A stretch of 64,000 bases of DNA from Triticum aestivum (taxonomy: Eukaryota; Streptophyta; Magnoliopsida; Poales; Poaceae): contig NC_057804.1 in NCBI RefSeq assembly GCF_018294505.1, forward strand, positions 254,890,989 to 254,954,988, given 5' to 3'. A program made the translations under genes and the position numbers. Positions 33,736 to 45,439 of the stretch are shown here, in pieces. Positions within the stretch are counted from its first letter, which is position 1. Each line of letters opens with the position of its first letter. The notes below the pieces were generated by a model. That model worked only from the letters and a program-made list of their open reading frames with translations. It was not told the DNA's origin and did not search any database.

Positions 33736-35595
33736 CAGCCATCCCGCGGTCCTCCTGGTGGATAAGAACGTCGTCGCCCCCCCGATCTGGAGAGGCAACC
33801 GTACGCGACCGCCGCCGCCGCCTCGTCGTTGACACGCTCCGAAACCAGCCCGTCCCGCTCGAAGGTGCCAGGAGCTGCGCCTCGACGTCCTCTACCTCCA
33901 CGACAATGCTCACAAGCAGGGACCTCCCCAAGCCATCGTCATCGGCCATCTTCATCCTCGAGCGCCGCCACTTGCTCGTCATCGATTCGGTCGACTCCGA
34001 GCATCCCCGGCTACCCTGAGCTCCTCCCCGAACTCGTTGTGAGCCCCCGGTCCCCCTACACCTCTCCTTGCTTCCCCGTGCACCATAGACGTCACACTAC
34101 TGGAGGCCGAAGCCACCGTCTGCCATGGCCAAAGGAGCACCGCGCTCCCGTACTCGCTGCTACACTGCGCCTTCTGTGCGCGCATCCGCCGTGCCCGGCT
34201 CTGGCCGCTTCTCACTCTGGCCGCGTCCCTTGCAGCCGAGCGTCCGGCCTCGCCTGGCCGCACCCTTGGCCGTCGCGCCCGCTTACACCCGCCGGCCCTT
34301 GCGTCGCTTGCTGTCGCCCCGAGCACTGCTGCTTGCCTCACACCCCGCCGCCTTAGCCGCTTCGGTCGCGCCAACAGGCGTCTGGCCGCACCTGCCAGGG
34401 CCGCCGCCGCCCAGAGCCTCACCCTGCTCCCCGCCCCTTGCCGCTGCTGGGCAAGGCCGCCGGCGCCATGCGCCCGTGCGAGCCCAGCCGCCCCCTGCCT
34501 CTCTTAATTTGGGGGCTAACCCCCCCCCCCTAACTCTAACCCACTCACCTAAACCCCACTGACAACTGGGCCCCAGGCCACTAACTAAAACCTATTAGTT
34601 TTTAATAAAAACTATATTTAGGCCCTGAGTCACTAACGCGTGGGTCCCATCGGACCCACTGACTGGTCAACCATGGACCAGTCAACTGCTGAGTCAACAG
34701 TTGACTGGACCCATTGTCATCCTCTGGTGCACCCGTGGGTGTACTGCATCGGGTGCACCCAGTTTTAACTGGTGTTTTTTTTCAGAATTAATAATTCTAG
34801 AATATTGTTCAAACTTTGAAAATTCATAGAAATTAAACCGTAGCTCCGATGAAAATGTTTTCTCCATGAAAGTTACTCAGAAAAATTTGATGAATTCGGA
34901 TACGTGGTCCGTTTACCTGTCAGATGCTTCTAACTATATGAACATGGAACATTCCCCCTCCGGTCATTTGTCTGACATAGGTCCGGAACCAGGAATACAT
35001 TCCCGGTTGAATTCCCCCTTCACCTATATCATGTAGCCATACGTTAGATCACACCCGGCACAGCTTATTGCCACGTTATGCTTTGTGATACTATGTTTGC
35101 TTTATATTTAGTGTTTCTTGCCCCTCTTCTCTCCGGTAGACCCCGAGACCGATGTTGCCCCTGTGATCGACTACGTCGACGACCACCCCTCCTTGCCAGA
35201 GCAACCACGCAACCCCCCCCCCCCCTTGATCACCCCGATATCGCCCATTCCATTCTCTCATGCTTGCATTAGATTTTGCTATTGTTATTGTTTGCTCCTA
35301 TTTTGATGCATAGCCTTCTTTTGTAACCTGCTTATTGTTACCTTACCTGCTTATCCTAAACTGCTTAGGATAGGTTGGTTAGTGATCCATCAGTGACCCC
35401 CACCTTGTCCTTGTTGCCCCTGCTTCATCATCGAAGACCCGATCAACAGGATCGAAGACCAGGCCCCAGCACTGCACATCACTTTCCCCTTAGTTGCTCG
35501 ACACTGCTGGGTTACTATCGAGTGCCGAAGGCGAGACCTCTACAGCACTTCTGATGTTAACCCTATAGTGTAGCTATTCACTACTAGAAATCCCC

Positions 35596-35935
35596 TTATA
35601 ACCGACAGTCAAATTACCGTCGAATATTTTAGTTCACCGTCGGATATCCTTATAGCCGACGGTTCACCGTCGGCCATCTCCCGTCGGCTTTGCTTTGTCG
35701 GCCATTACACTAATAGCCGACGGTACGGTCGACTAAAACCTTCACCCACGGTAATAAGCTGACGGTGAACCGTCGGATATGTGTTGGTCGCGAGCCAGCT
35801 CGCAATAACTTGACGACCCTTATAGCCTAGGGTTACCCGTCGGGTGTATCATTTCAGACAATTATTGCTCACCGTCGGATTTTATAATGGTCGACGGTAT
35901 ACTTCACCCGACAGGGTTAGTGACTACCTTGAGGG
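35596..35935. repeat. Left subterminal repeats of CACTA 1
   Basis: Many copies of ACCGTCGG or its complement CCGACGGT, in both orientations, over about 340 bp. Such arrays are where CACTA DNA-binding proteins attach. Confidence 0.8.
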
Positions 35936-36365
35936 GAACCAAGCCCTCAGCTAATATGATTGCCGATAGTCGATACACCCCTTTGGGGAATCTTTTATTT
36001 GAGAGTCCAATGAACACCGTCAATTTTATAATTCGTGTATGGCATTAGTTACACCTCCTGTATTGCTTTGACAGGAGGGTGTTGCACAAAAGGGAACTGT
36101 GATTCACAACGGTAGCATTTCACAATATTGGCTTAAATGTGTCACATAATTACACAAGCACACATCACAAAAGACCATAATATTATATTTAACATAACCT
36201 CAGAAAGTATCACAAGCCCAATGAGTTGCATCCAAATTACATTGACCGTAATGATCCATCTTGGAAGTGTCAAATGCAAAACAAAATAGTAACTAAGATA
36301 TTATTGTACAAATATTTTGCATAAGCTAAGTTTGCCATGAATTTCGGGAAATTCTCTTTATTGCA

Positions 36366-36502
36366 TTACTTGAAGAGATCATCAAATTCATCACCATCAT
36401 TGCCATAGTTATCATACTGCTCATCGCCATATGGATCATCATTACCCTCGACATAGATGTCTTCTCTCTCTTTGCCTCCCTCTGGTATGTCTTTCACATT
36501 CC
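36366..36502 (-). pseudogene. Acidic terminal exon, possible CACTA gene remnant
   Basis: On the minus strand a TTTCTTAG acceptor at 36503-36510 is followed by 44 open codons and a TAA at 36366-36368. The text is strongly acidic (GNDDPYGDEQYDNYGNDG, ending DEFDDLFK). It lies near the left end of CACTA 1, where the 3' end of an element gene is often found. No domain recognised; the other exons are not identified. Confidence 0.4.
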
Positions 36503-36510
36503 CTAAGAAA

Positions 36511-38538
36511 CCGTAATACTAGTTGTAAGAGGGATGAAGTATGTAATGTACTTGAAATTTAGTTGACCTCCAAGGACCAAACTTAATATAGTTGTTCAAA
36601 TTTAATTGAACTGACACTTGATGAGCGAAAGACCAACATGTGATATATACAACTTTGAAATAGGAAGAGACTCAATGTGTACCTCTAATGTCATGTAAAT
36701 TAACAAAATCATAATTAGCAATATAGTTAGACCAAAATGGTCAGGTGATACATGTAAAAATAATCTTTATCTGAAAGACAGTAGTTGTGTGGATAGTTAG
36801 TTCATTGGCTTTAACTTGAGAACATTTTACCATACTGTATGCTTTAACTTGTAAAGTTGCGATCATACATGGGGTTAATTAGAATCGTGAAATTTGCAAT
36901 TTTCTGCATGGCTCAATTAAGGTGTGAAGGTCATGATTTTTTTTTGTTGAGAAAAGAGGTTCTGATCTATTTCATATGCAGTATAACCTGTGCTGATTTT
37001 CCAGGGACCTAGCTCCTCTACAACTAGAATTTCTGTTACTGAATTACAACACTCACTGAAAAATACTGATCATGTGTGTATTGTTGATCTCTAAAAGATA
37101 GAAATATTCAGTTTGGCTCCCAAGTAACAAGTTTCTACAGTACATTTGTAGAGATGTGCATGTGAGAATGGAAAAACTGATGTTATAATTATGCTCAAAG
37201 TATGATACAACAAACTGCAGTTAGCACTACAACATATGCTTGTAATAAAGTGCATGAAGCCAAGTGCATCATTATGCTCAAATTAAGATGCAAAAAACTG
37301 CAGTTTGGCTCCCTCATAGTTAGCCGGCTTTGCTACTGCAACATGTGAAGAAGAGAAACTACAAAGTGGGGTTTCACCTTGCTGCAAGCCAATTAACCTA
37401 CACGAGATTATTCACACCAGATATGCAGAACAAACCTTAATGGCTTCAATATTTTCTGCTTGACATACACAGCAGACTGAAGTGATGTGAACTTGGCAAG
37501 TGATGTAATGAAAGCATACCTTTGAGTTTTCATGGACATAGCTGCAGTGACAAGTATTACACAGCGGAATCCCTCGATGCACTGGCATGCTACATTCTAG
37601 CCGCTACTTCATATATGACATGTCCATCTAATTCTGGTAACCCAGGGCGGTGGGGAGGAGATGGGAAAGGATAAGGGGTTAGTCACTAGATATTAATTAT
37701 GGTCAAAGAAGAGTAAGTGATTGGCTAGCAAATTTATTTTGATGGCTGACTGCACAATCTGAACTATACACCTTTGAAAATGCATTAGACTCTTGCGCTT
37801 GGAAGTTTAGAACTACTACATTGTTGCTTTGTAAATACAGGCATGCTCACTTGCTGGTTTTATTTTGGTGTGTAGGCAAAAGTTAAAACTGAACCACAAT
37901 CTCAGGTTTAGGGATGCAAATGGCAACTGATCACAAAATGATTTAGAAACAAGTGCAACCCTGTAACTTTCAGCAAGAGAAAGAGAAGTACAGTTAGCTG
38001 TTTCAGATTTAAAGAGACAATTCCGTCTTTCACCGGATGCAAAATATTTTTTTATGTGCTCACTACTTGAAAAAAACTAACACAAGTTTACACCACCAGT
38101 GAAACATCTTAGGCATCACATTGATTTTGGTCGTATATCATTAGGTAGGTATCAGCCCCTGTTGTAGTCCTCCTATTCCACTATACAACAAACTCTCAAA
38201 AGAAAAACACAACACTTATTTGTTTGCATCATCAATTGGTAAAGCTTCCGGTGCCTAAACGTACTTATGCTGCTGAATAAGAATAATTTATGTTGTTGTC
38301 CACAATGTCATGGTGCAGCAAATCGTTTGCTGTAGGTGTGCAGAAAAGCAACAAGGCAATAAGAGATAATGTGTTCTTCGTGGAAATACATATGCTGAGA
38401 CACCAAGGATTCGTGGTCATCCCTCTTCAACACTACCTACAAGAACATTAGGAAGCGGAAAGGAGTGCAATTACAATCTCAGAATCAGAAATCCAAAATT
38501 GCAAGTGTACATGAGGGGGGGCGTAAAAAATACTTAAT
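36511..38538. other. Non-coding interior of CACTA 1
   Basis: About 2 kb of AT-rich sequence without a long ORF, LTR end or clear repeat. Possible short exons on the minus strand could not be confirmed. Confidence 0.4.
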
Positions 38539-38633
38539 TTACTTGTCGTTCCTCCAGATGCAAAGGATCCAGCAGGATAGCAATAAAGAACGATCTGTGA
38601 ATGTGAGATTCAGGGGAGACACGGCGGCTGGAC

Positions 38634-39070
38634 TGTCAGGACCCTGACAAGTTGTTCCTGTTAACTGAAGAACGAGACACTAGCTCTGAAGAAATAGAAT
38701 TCAGTCTCTGGGAATCGGACCGCTGGGATCAATTGGGCTAAATGACCATCGATGGCTCTCCAGTTTCCTGTTCACCGTCAACTGTTGCCGCCACCAGCTA
38801 GACAGTAACAGTGACGGCAACGACTCCTTCGGTCCCACGCCTTCGTCACCTGCCTCCAACGATAAAAGGCCCAGCCAGCATTCTGGAAAAGCATCTTTCC
38901 CCTTTCTCCAAGTGTAATAGCTAGCTACCTTAAGAACCCTAGAGTACATGGTAGAAATTGGGCAGATCCTCGATCTGAACCCCTGTATCTATAACTCTGA
39001 ATTTCGAGATAATATCAAGCGGGGCTAGTTCGAGTAATTGTTGAGTTGTTGTTGTGTTGAGGTCCTATCA
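38634..39070 (+). repeat. 5' LTR of chromovirus, 437 bp
   Basis: TGTCAGGACCCTGAC to GAGGTCCTATCA. Its first about 110 bp match the part of the 3' LTR that encodes the end of pol. It is 36 bp longer than the 3' LTR. Confidence 0.92.
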
Positions 39071-39086
39071 ATTGGTATCATGAGCC
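39071..39086 (+). promoter_or_regulatory. Primer-binding site, variant
   Basis: ATTGGTATCATGAGCC directly follows the LTR. It matches the initiator-Met site TGGTATCAGAGCC with one extra base (ATGAG for AGAG). Confidence 0.7.
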
Positions 39087-39411
39087 AGTGAATCCTCGGA
39101 GGCGAATCGGATCTGACTACGAACTGGGGTTGGGATCTCTCATAAAATCCCCCAAATTCAGTCTCGGATCCCGACGACGGTGCAGACCAGCGGATCAGAG
39201 GCGGCCTGGAGTAGGCATCGATCGGCTGCAGATTGGGGAGAAACTCGGTTGCGGCCAGAACAATTCCACTGTGGTAAAATTCCGTAGCGTATCCCCGGTT
39301 GGTGCAGCATCAGAGGCGAGCGAAGTGGAGTTTTGGCGGCGGCAGGCAAAGGTCACCGGCGAGGGTTTCGGACTCGTTCCGCAGTGAAATTCCGGAGCCG
39401 TGCAGATCACC

Positions 39412-42201
39412 ATGCCAACCCGAACCAAGCACATGGACGAGATCTCAGAAGAGCTCGAAGCCTTGCAGACTGAGTTGACCGTGCTGGGCTTGAAGGAAGA
39501 TAAGATGCAAGATCAAATCGATCAGGTGAACACGCGCCTTCAGATAGTTGAATCCTTGGAAAAGCAATTGGGAAAGGTTGAGCTCTTGGTCGAGAATAAT
39601 TCCAAGGTACAGCAAGACATCTTCGCCATACTACGTGAAATGCGAGCAGAGAAACCTCCCTCCCCTGTTCCCCAAGCGTCTGCTTCTTTGGTTGTTCAAC
39701 CCAGCATACAACCACAGACCCAACCGGATCCAGGGGCCACAACAGCAAATTCCACAGGAGAAACTCTTACCACGCCACAGGGACAGCAAACGCAACTGCT
39801 AAACAGTTTGACAGGCAGAAATGTCAGTCAGCAAACTCCACCAGTAGTGATTACTGCGATGCAACACCAAACTGACAGAGCAATGCAGTTTCTGAAGAGC
39901 ATTTCCAAAGGTCCTAAGATAGATTTCCCTACTTTCAGCGGGGATAATCCCTTGGGATGGATCAGACAAGTCAACAAATATTTTCAGCTGGCTCAAATTC
40001 CTGATGAGTGCAAAGTGGATTTAGCATTGACGTACATTGTTGGGAGGGCTGATAATTGGGTCAGGAGTGCTAGAATGGAAAATAATAGATTACCATGGCC
40101 AGATTTTTGCCGAGCATTATGTGACAGGTTTGCAGAATCTAGCATTTATGAAATACTGGAAAAATTCCATAGCCTCAAACAGAACACTATGTCAGTAGCT
40201 GCTTATACTGATAAGTTTGAGGAAGTAATGGCAGTGGTTAGGGATGAACATCCATACCTGCAAGAAAACTATTATATAGTGAGCTTTGTCAATGGACTTA
40301 AACCCAGCATCCGATGTAATTTGAGACCACAAAGACCTACTACTCTAAGCCAGGCATATTGGCTTGCCAGAGACTATGAAAGTGGACTGCAGGCAAAATA
40401 TCTGTCTTACATCAACCACCAAGAAAAACAGTCTCAAACTCACTCTGGACAGTCCAAAACTACTATCCTGCCAGCTCCTAACTTACAAATCCCTCCTCCA
40501 GCAGCAGCTATAAGGAAACCAGGGGTTTGTTGGAGATGCAATGGACCTTGGGTTCCTGGTCATAAGTGCAAACAATCTCCTGCACTACATGCCATTGTTA
40601 GTGAGAATGAACCTAAAGATATGTCACCTGAAGAAGAAGCACAATTAGCAGTACTAACTGCAGAATGGCAATTTACAGAGCTAATAGATAAATGTATGCA
40701 CATCTCTGCACAAGCTGTATCAGGGGACTCCTCTGAATCCACTATAGCAGTGAGCATTTTTCTGGGAGGAAAAAAAGGAGTAGCCCTAATAGATACTGGG
40801 AGCACTAATACATTCATTGATCTCAAATTTTCCCTGAAGGCTAATTGCCAATTGGTCAATACCCCAACTCAAAAAGTGACAGTGGCTGGTGGTGGTTCTT
40901 TAAATTCAGGAGCTGTTGCACCGAACACTAATTTCAAAATATACAATGAGGACTTCTCCAATGATCTAACAGTGTTAGATTTCCAAGGCTATGATATTGT
41001 TTTAGGGTGTGATTTTCTGAAAAAGCACAGCCCTCTATCAATGGACTTTGATGCAAGAACTGCCACTATCAACAAGGACAAGACACAGTCTGTAACATTT
41101 GCAGATTGTACAGTGGCACAACCACCTAAGCTCATTTCTGCAGAAAAAGCAGAGAAGTTATGTTCACAGGGAGCAGTGGGTTTTGCAATGAGTCTCCAAT
41201 TTATGACCCAAGTCAGTAACTATAGTTGCATATCTACCCAGCCTGAGCCAAAGATTACAGAGGAACCCTTGCCAGTTTTGGAACAATATAAGGAATTGTT
41301 CACAGAACCAACTAATCTGCCACCCACCAGAGAATGTGACCACACCATTCCTCTTAAAGAAGATACCACACCCCCCAATGTGAGACCATACAGAGTCCCT
41401 CATTTACAGAAAAATGAGATGGAACAGCAAATTCAACTGTTGCTTTCCAGGCACATAATTCAGCACAGCATGAGCCCATATGCTTCTCCTGCTATCCTTG
41501 TCAGAAAAAAAGGAGGAACTTGGATACTTTGCATAGACTACAGGAAATTGAATGCACAAACAGTTAAAAACAAGTTTCCTATACCTGTCATAGAGGACCT
41601 CCTAGATGAGTTACATGGAGCAGCTATCTTCAGCAAATTGGACTTGAGATCTGGTTATCATCAAATTAGAATGAAAACTGAAGATGTTCACAAAACTGCA
41701 TTTAGAACTTATTCTGGACATTTTGAGTTCTTGGTTATGCCCTTTGGCCTCACCAATGCACCTGCTACCTTCCAGGCCTTGATGAACAAAATCTTTGCAC
41801 CCTATTTGAGGAAATTTGTGTTGGTATTCTTTGATGATATACTAATTTTCAGTAAGACTCCAGAAGAACATAAGGAACATCTGGCCTTAGTAATGGAATT
41901 GCTCAAAAAACACCAGCTCTTTTTAAATCAAGCAAAATGCACCTTTGGTACTCCTACTGTGGAATATCTTGGACATGTTCTTTCTGCTCAGGGGGTTGCT
42001 ACAGACCCTGACAAAATCTCAGCTATAAAACAATGGCCAATACCATCTACAACAACTGAATTAAGAAGTTTCCTGGATCTGGCAGGTTACTACAGAAGAT
42101 TTATAAAGGACTGTGGCCTCATTTGTAGACCACTCCATGATCTTCTAAAAAAGGATGCATTTCTATGGCCCCCCTACAAACAGAAGCTTTTGAGAAATTG
42201 A
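39412..42201 (+). CDS. Chromovirus Gag-protease-RT
   Basis: 929 codons. I chose the ATG at 39412 (context ATCACCATGC); the longer frame starts at a GTG. Order: predicted coiled coil at residues 9-80; capsid about 180-325 (GWIRQVNKYFQL to QAYWLARDYE); one zinc motif CWRCNGPWVPGHKC near 373-387; protease ALIDTGSTNTFID near 460; RT about 655-860 with FSKLDLRSGYHQI and catalytic VFFDDILIFS near 807. It makes the capsid and the enzymes that copy the element RNA. The frame runs past RT and stops at 42201 because of a frame change at a run of C at about 42170-42176; RNase H and integrase follow in the next frame. Confidence 0.9.
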   Translation: MPTRTKHMDEISEELEALQTELTVLGLKEDKMQDQIDQVNTRLQIVESLEKQLGKVELLVENNSKVQQDIFAILREMRAEKPPSPVPQASASLVVQPSIQPQTQPDPGATTANSTGETLTTPQGQQTQLLNSLTGRNVSQQTPPVVITAMQHQTDRAMQFLKSISKGPKIDFPTFSGDNPLGWIRQVNKYFQLAQIPDECKVDLALTYIVGRADNWVRSARMENNRLPWPDFCRALCDRFAESSIYEILEKFHSLKQNTMSVAAYTDKFEEVMAVVRDEHPYLQENYYIVSFVNGLKPSIRCNLRPQRPTTLSQAYWLARDYESGLQAKYLSYINHQEKQSQTHSGQSKTTILPAPNLQIPPPAAAIRKPGVCWRCNGPWVPGHKCKQSPALHAIVSENEPKDMSPEEEAQLAVLTAEWQFTELIDKCMHISAQAVSGDSSESTIAVSIFLGGKKGVALIDTGSTNTFIDLKFSLKANCQLVNTPTQKVTVAGGGSLNSGAVAPNTNFKIYNEDFSNDLTVLDFQGYDIVLGCDFLKKHSPLSMDFDARTATINKDKTQSVTFADCTVAQPPKLISAEKAEKLCSQGAVGFAMSLQFMTQVSNYSCISTQPEPKITEEPLPVLEQYKELFTEPTNLPPTRECDHTIPLKEDTTPPNVRPYRVPHLQKNEMEQQIQLLLSRHIIQHSMSPYASPAILVRKKGGTWILCIDYRKLNAQTVKNKFPIPVIEDLLDELHGAAIFSKLDLRSGYHQIRMKTEDVHKTAFRTYSGHFEFLVMPFGLTNAPATFQALMNKIFAPYLRKFVLVFFDDILIFSKTPEEHKEHLALVMELLKKHQLFLNQAKCTFGTPTVEYLGHVLSAQGVATDPDKISAIKQWPIPSTTTELRSFLDLAGYYRRFIKDCGLICRPLHDLLKKDAFLWPPYKQKLLRN

Positions 42202-44237
42202 AGTTCAGTCTATCACATGCACCAGTGTTAGCATTGCCTGATTTCTCCATTCCTTTTGAACTAGAGTGTGATGCATCTGGAGCTGGGATTGGAGTTGTTC
42301 TCATGCTAAAGCACAAACCAATTGCTTACTACAGTAAGTCTCTAGGGCCCAAAGCAACTGCTCTATCCACCTATGAAAAAGAAGCCATAGCAATCTTGGA
42401 ATCCTTGAGGAAATGGAGGCATTATTTCCTAGGTTCTTCCTTACTAATTAAAACAGATCACCAGAGCCTTAAGTTCATCACAGAACAGCGAATTTCTGAA
42501 GGAATACAACATAAGCTCATGTTGAAGTTGGTTGAGTTTACTTATACAATTGAATACAAGAAAGGTAAGGAGAACAAGGCTGATGATGCTCTGTCCAGGA
42601 AACCCCAAATGATGGCAATCTCCAGTGTAGTGCCTAGCTGGACTGAAAAGCTAGAGCACTCCTACGGTTCTGATGAGAGATGCAAAACACTGATAGCTCA
42701 ACTTACCAGTGGGGCCAATGATCTTCCCCTGTACACCTATACTGCTGGCATTCTCAGGTATAAGGACAGAATTTATGTTGGAACAAATGAAGAATTCAGA
42801 CATAATCTGCTCCTTACTTTTCACTCATCCCCAATTGGAGGACATTCTGGAATTAGAGCCACCTACCATAGAATTAAAAGAATTTTCTATTGGCCTAATC
42901 TTAAGTCTGCAGTGGAGCAATTTATTCAACAGTGCCCTGTCTGTCAGAGAGCAAAAGGAGAACATTGCCACTACCCTGCATTGCTTGACCCCCTTCCCAT
43001 CCCTGATATGGCTTGGAGGCACATTTCCATGGACTTTGTGGAGGGACTCCCAAGATCACAAGGCAAGGATGTGATTTTGGTGGTAGTTGACAGATTTACT
43101 AAATATTCTCATTTTATTTCCCTAGCACATCCCTTCTCTGTCACCACTGTCTTACAGGCATTCATTGACAATGTATTCAAGTTACATGGTATGCCAGTGT
43201 CCATGGTGACTGACAGGGACATGATATTCACTAGTAACTTTTGGCAAGCAGTGTTCAAACCTCTGGGAGTTAAACTTAACATGAGCACAACCCACCATCC
43301 TCAGTCTGATGGACAAACAGAGCGAGTCAATCAATGTATGGAAGCATATCTTAGAAGCATGGCTTTCACTGAACCAAAAAAGTGGTGCTCTTGGTTATCT
43401 TTGGCAGAATGGTGGTTTAACACCTCATACCATACTGCAACAAAGTTTACTCCTTTTCAATGCCTTTATGGTTTCCCCCCACCACAAATTGGAGAGATTT
43501 CTATACCAGGACCTGAAGATACTGAAGCACACTCATTCTTGGAACAAAGAGAACTTGTACAGCAACAGTTAAAGCATAACTTACTGGTAGCTCAGGAAAG
43601 AATGAAGAAATATGCAGATAGAAACAGAACAGGTAGACAATTTCAAGAGGGAGACATGGTGTACTTAAAAATGCAACTGTACAGATTGGCTGCATTCAAC
43701 ATCAGATCAGGGCTCAAATTAGCCACTAAATTCTATGGTCCTTACAGAATATTACAGAAAATTGGAAATTCCTCATACAAACTACAGCTACCAGCTAGAG
43801 TGCAGATACACAATGTGTTTCATTTCAGTCAACTCAAACGACACTTAGGGCCTAATGCAGTTCCAGATCCAGACTTGCCCTTGGTGGATGCAACTGGTAA
43901 GGTTAAAATAGCCCCCATCTCGGTGCTGGAAACAAGAGCTGTACCCAGACAACCTCATTTGGTCACACAATGGCTAGTCCAGTGGCTGAACATGTCGCCT
44001 GACGAAGCTACATGGGAAGACGCCGATTTTATCAAAGTCACCTTCCCGAAGTTCTTCAACAGCACCATTCATTCGTGGTTTCCAAATTCCGATCCTCGAG
44101 GACAAGGATCGTCTCCAGGAGAGGGCAGTTGTCAGGACCCTGACAAGTTGTTCCTGTTAACTGAAGAACGAGACACTAGCTCTGAAGAAATGGAATTCAG
44201 TCTCTGGGAATCGGACGGCTCGGATCAATTGGGCTAA
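42165..44237 (+). CDS. Chromovirus RNase H-integrase-chromodomain
   Basis: 690 codons continuing pol in the -1 phase; the ATG at 42165 is just the first in this frame, not a real start. RNase H: ECDASGAG (D36), KTDHQ (D98), ENKADDALSR. Integrase: zinc finger H220, H227, C257, C260; catalytic D290 (ISMDFVEGL), D350 (VTDRD) and E386 (DGQTERVN), the last two 35 residues apart. A chromodomain-like end about 590-630 (WLVQWLNMSPDEATWEDADF) is the mark of chromoviruses and guides integration to certain chromatin. The stop lies 108 nt inside the 3' LTR. Confidence 0.9.
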   Translation: MAPLQTEAFEKLKFSLSHAPVLALPDFSIPFELECDASGAGIGVVLMLKHKPIAYYSKSLGPKATALSTYEKEAIAILESLRKWRHYFLGSSLLIKTDHQSLKFITEQRISEGIQHKLMLKLVEFTYTIEYKKGKENKADDALSRKPQMMAISSVVPSWTEKLEHSYGSDERCKTLIAQLTSGANDLPLYTYTAGILRYKDRIYVGTNEEFRHNLLLTFHSSPIGGHSGIRATYHRIKRIFYWPNLKSAVEQFIQQCPVCQRAKGEHCHYPALLDPLPIPDMAWRHISMDFVEGLPRSQGKDVILVVVDRFTKYSHFISLAHPFSVTTVLQAFIDNVFKLHGMPVSMVTDRDMIFTSNFWQAVFKPLGVKLNMSTTHHPQSDGQTERVNQCMEAYLRSMAFTEPKKWCSWLSLAEWWFNTSYHTATKFTPFQCLYGFPPPQIGEISIPGPEDTEAHSFLEQRELVQQQLKHNLLVAQERMKKYADRNRTGRQFQEGDMVYLKMQLYRLAAFNIRSGLKLATKFYGPYRILQKIGNSSYKLQLPARVQIHNVFHFSQLKRHLGPNAVPDPDLPLVDATGKVKIAPISVLETRAVPRQPHLVTQWLVQWLNMSPDEATWEDADFIKVTFPKFFNSTIHSWFPNSDPRGQGSSPGEGSCQDPDKLFLLTEERDTSSEEMEFSLWESDGSDQLG

Positions 44238-44530
44238 ATGACCGTTGCCGCCACCAGCTGGACAGTAATAGTGACGGCAACGACTCCTTCCGTCCCACGC
44301 CTTCGTCACCTGCCTCCAGCGATAAAAGGCCCAGCCAGCGTTCTGGAAAAGCATCTTTCCCCTTTCTCCAAGTGTAATAGCTAGCTACCTTAAGAACCCT
44401 AGAGTACTTGGTAGAAATTGGGCAGATCCTCGATCTGAACCCCTGTATCTGTAACTCTAAATTTCGAGATAATATCAAGCGGGGCTAGTTCGAGTAATTG
44501 TTGAGTTGTTGCTGTGTTGAGGTCCTGTCA
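44130..44530 (+). repeat. 3' LTR of chromovirus, 401 bp
   Basis: TGTCAGGACCCTGAC to GAGGTCCTGTCA. Preceded by the purine tract CAGGAGAGGGCAG (44117-44128), which is itself within the coding frame. Confidence 0.92.
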
Positions 44531-44739
44531 TGGACGAACCTTCAAAGGGAGTTCTTGTAGGAGGGGCGACAGTTGGTAAAAGATCGAGAGAAGATAATTG
44601 TCGACCATGGAAACACCATGTTCAGGTTCGGACATTGCCTCCACAGCAGCAGATCCGGGTTCATGGCATCGGCAATGGCTCCAGATCTGTGGCGGCCACT
44701 ACACCACGACACTGCAAAGACGACATGCGTCTGTTGGTA

Positions 44740-44935
44740 GAAGTGAGCATCGCCGACATTTTTTGTGTGACAAACTATGCCGACACACAATTCGTTGTTG
44801 TTATATAGCATCATGACACATTATTTGTCGCCAAATCATCACCGGATCACCGACACAATTGCTGTCGGCATATACTAACTTTACTGATAGTTTGTCTGTC
44901 GCTGATTCATGGGGACAAAAAAAGTGTCGGTGTTG
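44740..44935. repeat. Left subterminal repeats of CACTA 2
   Basis: Several copies of GCCGACA, TGTCGGC or TGTCGCC in both orientations within 200 bp of the end. Confidence 0.65.
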
Positions 44936-45350
44936 TTTCCTTCGGCCCGCACCCAAAAAGAATGGCGCGGAAAGAGAGCCAGCGAGCCATGTGAAACACC
45001 CGAGCCGGACTAAGGAGGAAAAAAAGGGAAAGAAAAAAAATGACATACCCAAATACCCCACCCTTTTCTCTCGCTACCCTGAAATAGAGTGCGCCGCTCG
45101 CCCCGACCTAAACCTAATCCAGTGCGCCTCCTCCCCAACCTGCACGCCGCCGCCCGTCCCTTGACCCCCGCCCCCTCGCGCCACACGCCTCCCATCATCC
45201 GCTCAGGAGCAGCAGCGCCTTCCGCCGCGTAGAGGAGCAGCCGCGCCGTCCGCCGCGTAGAGGAGCAGCCGCGCCATCCGCCGTGCCGAGTAGTAGCACC
45301 TACCACTGGGAAGGAGAAGCAACAAGGTCAACAAGGCCCACCGTCCGTCG

Positions 45351-45439
45351 ATGATGAGAAGCAGCGCCGTCGCTTCTGAGGAGCCGCCGGCCGTTCTTCT
45401 TCCTCCACCGACGACACGTGTACCTCCAGATCTCAACAA
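45351..45439 (+). pseudogene. Exon-like ORF upstream of the GABA-T fragment
   Basis: An ATG at 45351, after a GC-rich leader with AAACCTAATCC, starts 29 codons (MMRSSAVASEEPPAVLLPPP and on) ending at a strong donor-like GTAAGC at 45440. The exon would end with two bases of a codon; the next exon (45737) begins with one base before its frame, so splicing would be in phase. It could be the first exon of the same GABA-T gene or another captured piece. A 28-bp unit is repeated twice just upstream, about 45214-45270. Confidence 0.4.

Larger units (their letters stand above)
38634..44530 (+). mobile_element. Chromovirus (Ty3/gypsy, Reina-like), nearly intact
   Basis: 5' LTR 38634-39070, primer-site motif at 39071, gag-pol 39412-44237, 3' LTR 44130-44530, target duplication TGGAC at 38629-38633 and 44531-44535. 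Total 5897 bp. Short LTRs, small size and a chromodomain at the end of integrase fit the Reina lineage (inference). By eye the LTRs differ at about 13 positions in 400, plus a 36-bp segment (within about 38754-38790) present only in the 5' copy. The only break in coding is a frame change near 42170-42180. Confidence 0.92.

Noticed and set aside
39400..39411. Start of chromovirus Gag at a GTG at 39400
   Set aside because: An ATG in good context follows at 39412; eukaryotic translation would start there.
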